Below are positions 8,505-9,817 of a stretch of 9,817 nucleotides of DNA, in pieces; within the stretch, counting starts at the first letter, position 1, and each line of letters begins with the position of its first letter. Under the pieces are notes generated by a model, which did no database searches, was not told the DNA's origin, and saw only the letters and a list, made by a program, of their open reading frames with translations. The stretch comes from an uncultured Porphyromonadaceae bacterium (GTDB lineage Bacteria; Bacteroidota; Bacteroidia; Bacteroidales; Muribaculaceae). The position numbers and the translations under genes are program-made. The stretch spans positions 1 through 9,817 of the forward strand of contig CABUTY010000026.1 in assembly GCA_902494595.1 (NCBI GenBank). Direction: 5' to 3'.

Positions 8505-9001
8505 TTCTCCAGCTTTCTGACAGCCGCCTCAAGGACTCGGAAAGCGAGTGCCGGTTCGAAGCCTCGGCTCACGATATGCCTCACGAATTTATCTCTGTCG
8601 GCACGCTGTCGCAAGTCAAGACTCCGCGCCTTTGTCCTTGCCACGCGCAGCAACGCCTCCTTATAGTCGGCTGCCTCTATGGATGCCAGTGCCTCGTCGA
8701 CAATCTCCCCACGCAATCCCTTGGCATATAGCGCCATGCGTATCTTTGCCTTTCCCCAGCCGACGAAGCGTACCTTGTCGCGTGCCACACTGCCGGCATA
8801 CCGTCGGTCGTCGACGAAACTGTTGTCGACGAGTTTCTGCAGCACCTCGCGGCACTCTTCGGGCGCAAGCCCATAACCGGCGAGCTTGCGCCTTATGTCG
8901 GCGGAACATTGTTCGGAGCGTGCACAGAGAGTGGCAAGTCGCTGCAGGGCTTTATCGGCTGTCACCGGTTTCTTAGTATATCTCCTTTTCTTCTCATCCA
9001 T
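8501..9001 (-). CDS. recX: RecX, regulator of RecA recombinase
   Basis: This 166-aa basic protein has the three-repeat helical architecture of RecX. Repeat 1 is around residues 18-65 (LCARSEQCSADIRRKL, family pattern R-S-x-Q/E with a following K-L). It is followed by the hallmark VDNSFVDDRRYA (58-69). Repeat 2 is around 77-125 (FVGWGKAKIRMALYAKGL), and repeat 3 around 134-160 (DRDKFVRHIVSRGFEP). RecX binds RecA filaments in the cytoplasm and modulates, usually inhibits, their extension and activity. No recA is in the window. The start at 9001 overlaps the prmC end by 8 bases and the stop overlaps the comF start by 4, so it is the middle gene of a tightly packed operon. Length is typical for the family; no defect seen. 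Confidence 0.94.
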   Translation of the reverse strand: MDEKKRRYTKKPVTADKALQRLATLCARSEQCSADIRRKLAGYGLAPEECREVLQKLVDNSFVDDRRYAGSVARDKVRFVGWGKAKIRMALYAKGLRGEIVDEALASIEAADYKEALLRVARTKARSLDLRQRADRDKFVRHIVSRGFEPALAFRVLEAAVRKLEK

Positions 9002-9817
9002 GGCGACGTGCGGTTACGAATCGTTGCCTGCCGAAGCTGTCGCGGTGCGCCTCTGCATCGCCGTAACCCTGCGCTTCCAGCATATGGCAGATGTCACCGG
9101 CAAAACGAGGATTTATCTCCAGATAGAGCCGACCTCCCGGCACGAGTGCTTCAGCACCTGTCTCCCCTATGCGGCGGTAATATACCAGAGGATCGCTGTC
9201 AGGGACAAACAGAGCTTCCGCCGGCTCATGGTCAAGCACGTTGGCCTCCATACCCTTCTTTTCCTCTTCGGGGATATAGGGCGGATTGCTGACTATGATG
9301 TCGAGACTTTCCGGCGACGGGTCATAGCTGAAGATGTCGGCTTTTATGAAATCTACCACGGCATGAAGACGCCGAGCATTCTCGCGGGCGATGTCAAGGG
9401 CTACGGGGGATATGTCGATGGCGGTGACTTTGGCAAAAGGGATGTTGCGGGCCAGGGCGATGGCGATAGCGCCGGAGCCGGTGCCTATGTCGAGGATACG
9501 CATGTCGCAGGAATCGCGGAAGTCGTCGACAATCATATCTACGAGTTCGGCGGTTTCGGGCCGGGGTATCAGCACGCCGGGACGTACTGTCAGGTCCATG
9601 CCGTAGAAGCGTGCTTCGCCGAGGATGTACTGTATGGGCTCATGGTTTTCGAGACGGAGCAGTATTTCGCCGACATGACGCAGCATGCGGTCCGACACCG
9701 GCAGGTCGCCGTTGATGATAAGCTGCGTGCTGTCCCATCCCTTGAGATGATGAAAGATGAGCGAAGTCATGGCTCCGGCCTCCCCCGCTCCATACATGGC
9801 TCCCAACCGGCGCTTCA
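8994..9817 (-). CDS. prmC: PrmC (HemK), release factor glutamine methyltransferase; 5' partial
   Basis: PrmC transfers a methyl group from S-adenosylmethionine to the glutamine of the GGQ motif in release factors RF1 and RF2, aiding translation termination. Counting residues from a TTG at 9806, visible motifs are PIQYILGEARFYG (57-69), RPGVLIPRPETAELVD (75-90), the SAM-binding loop DIGTGSGAIAIAL (106-118), the acidic loop DIS (131-133) and the family signature NPPYIP (174-179). The C-terminus DSFGRQRFV is typical. The frame stays open to the window edge. Residues before the TTG and the stretch RLGAMYGAGEAGAM look like the middle of the usual N-terminal helical domain, so the first residues probably lie beyond 9817. 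The in-window TTG (9806) and ATG (9797) would give a slightly short N-terminus. It is the first visible gene of the operon with recX (8-base overlap) and comF. Confidence 0.95.
   Translation of the reverse strand, partial: KRRLGAMYGAGEAGAMTSLIFHHLKGWDSTQLIINGDLPVSDRMLRHVGEILLRLENHEPIQYILGEARFYGMDLTVRPGVLIPRPETAELVDMIVDDFRDSCDMRILDIGTGSGAIAIALARNIPFAKVTAIDISPVALDIARENARRLHAVVDFIKADIFSYDPSPESLDIIVSNPPYIPEEEKKGMEANVLDHEPAEALFVPDSDPLVYYRRIGETGAEALVPGGRLYLEINPRFAGDICHMLEAQGYGDAEAHRDSFGRQRFVTARRHG

Noticed and set aside
7921..8830. Repeated TCGTCGAC-type octamers as a possible protein-binding repeat
   Set aside because: They are irregularly spaced, lie inside coding sequence and are explained by common Asp, Val and Ser codons in a GC-rich codon usage.
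8142..8976. Plus-strand open frames of 107 to 174 codons opposite comF and recX
   Set aside because: They are shadows of well-supported minus-strand genes, and their Arg/His/Ser-rich translations show no domain.

Overview
The window looks like chromosomal DNA from a fairly high-GC Bacteroidales bacterium, possibly a gut Muribaculaceae or a relative. The reasons are two very long secreted proteins of repeated beta-sandwich modules ending in type IX secretion (T9SS) type A-like sorting domains, starts with AT-rich leaders and no Shine-Dalgarno, and G/C-ending codons. The family assignment is inference. All recognition here is by eye; no database search was run.

Left and centre (1-7719, + strand): two consecutive giant modular surface or secreted proteins. 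The first enters the window already in frame, so its 5' end is missing, and it ends at 2791. The second (1619 aa) is complete, with a signal peptide and a C-terminal sorting-like domain. Both alternate fibronectin type III-like (Fn3) modules with choice-of-anchor J / cleaved-adhesin-like jelly-roll modules carrying a recurring D-D-W-x-x-x-P signature. The second also has a CARDB-like domain and, near its C-terminus, an adhesin module apparently inserted inside an Fn3 domain, as in the haemagglutinin regions of gingipains and HagA. No catalytic domain is apparent, so adhesion or ligand binding at the cell surface is the best guess. A 68-bp spacer between the genes holds a strong 15-bp stem-loop.

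Right (7803-9817, - strand): a compact housekeeping operon reading prmC, recX, comF, with overlaps of 8 and 4 bases. PrmC methylates peptide-release-factor glutamine, RecX modulates RecA, and ComF is a phosphoribosyltransferase-like protein linked to DNA uptake. Its 5' end runs off the right edge, so its promoter is not visible. It converges on the adhesin genes, with a good intrinsic terminator (7754-7790) in the 83-bp gap.

No RNA gene, IS element, CRISPR array or DNA-level tandem repeat was seen, and no gene-free stretch exceeds 83 bases. I found no convincing new multi-gene system. The most unusual content is the architecture of the adhesin pair.
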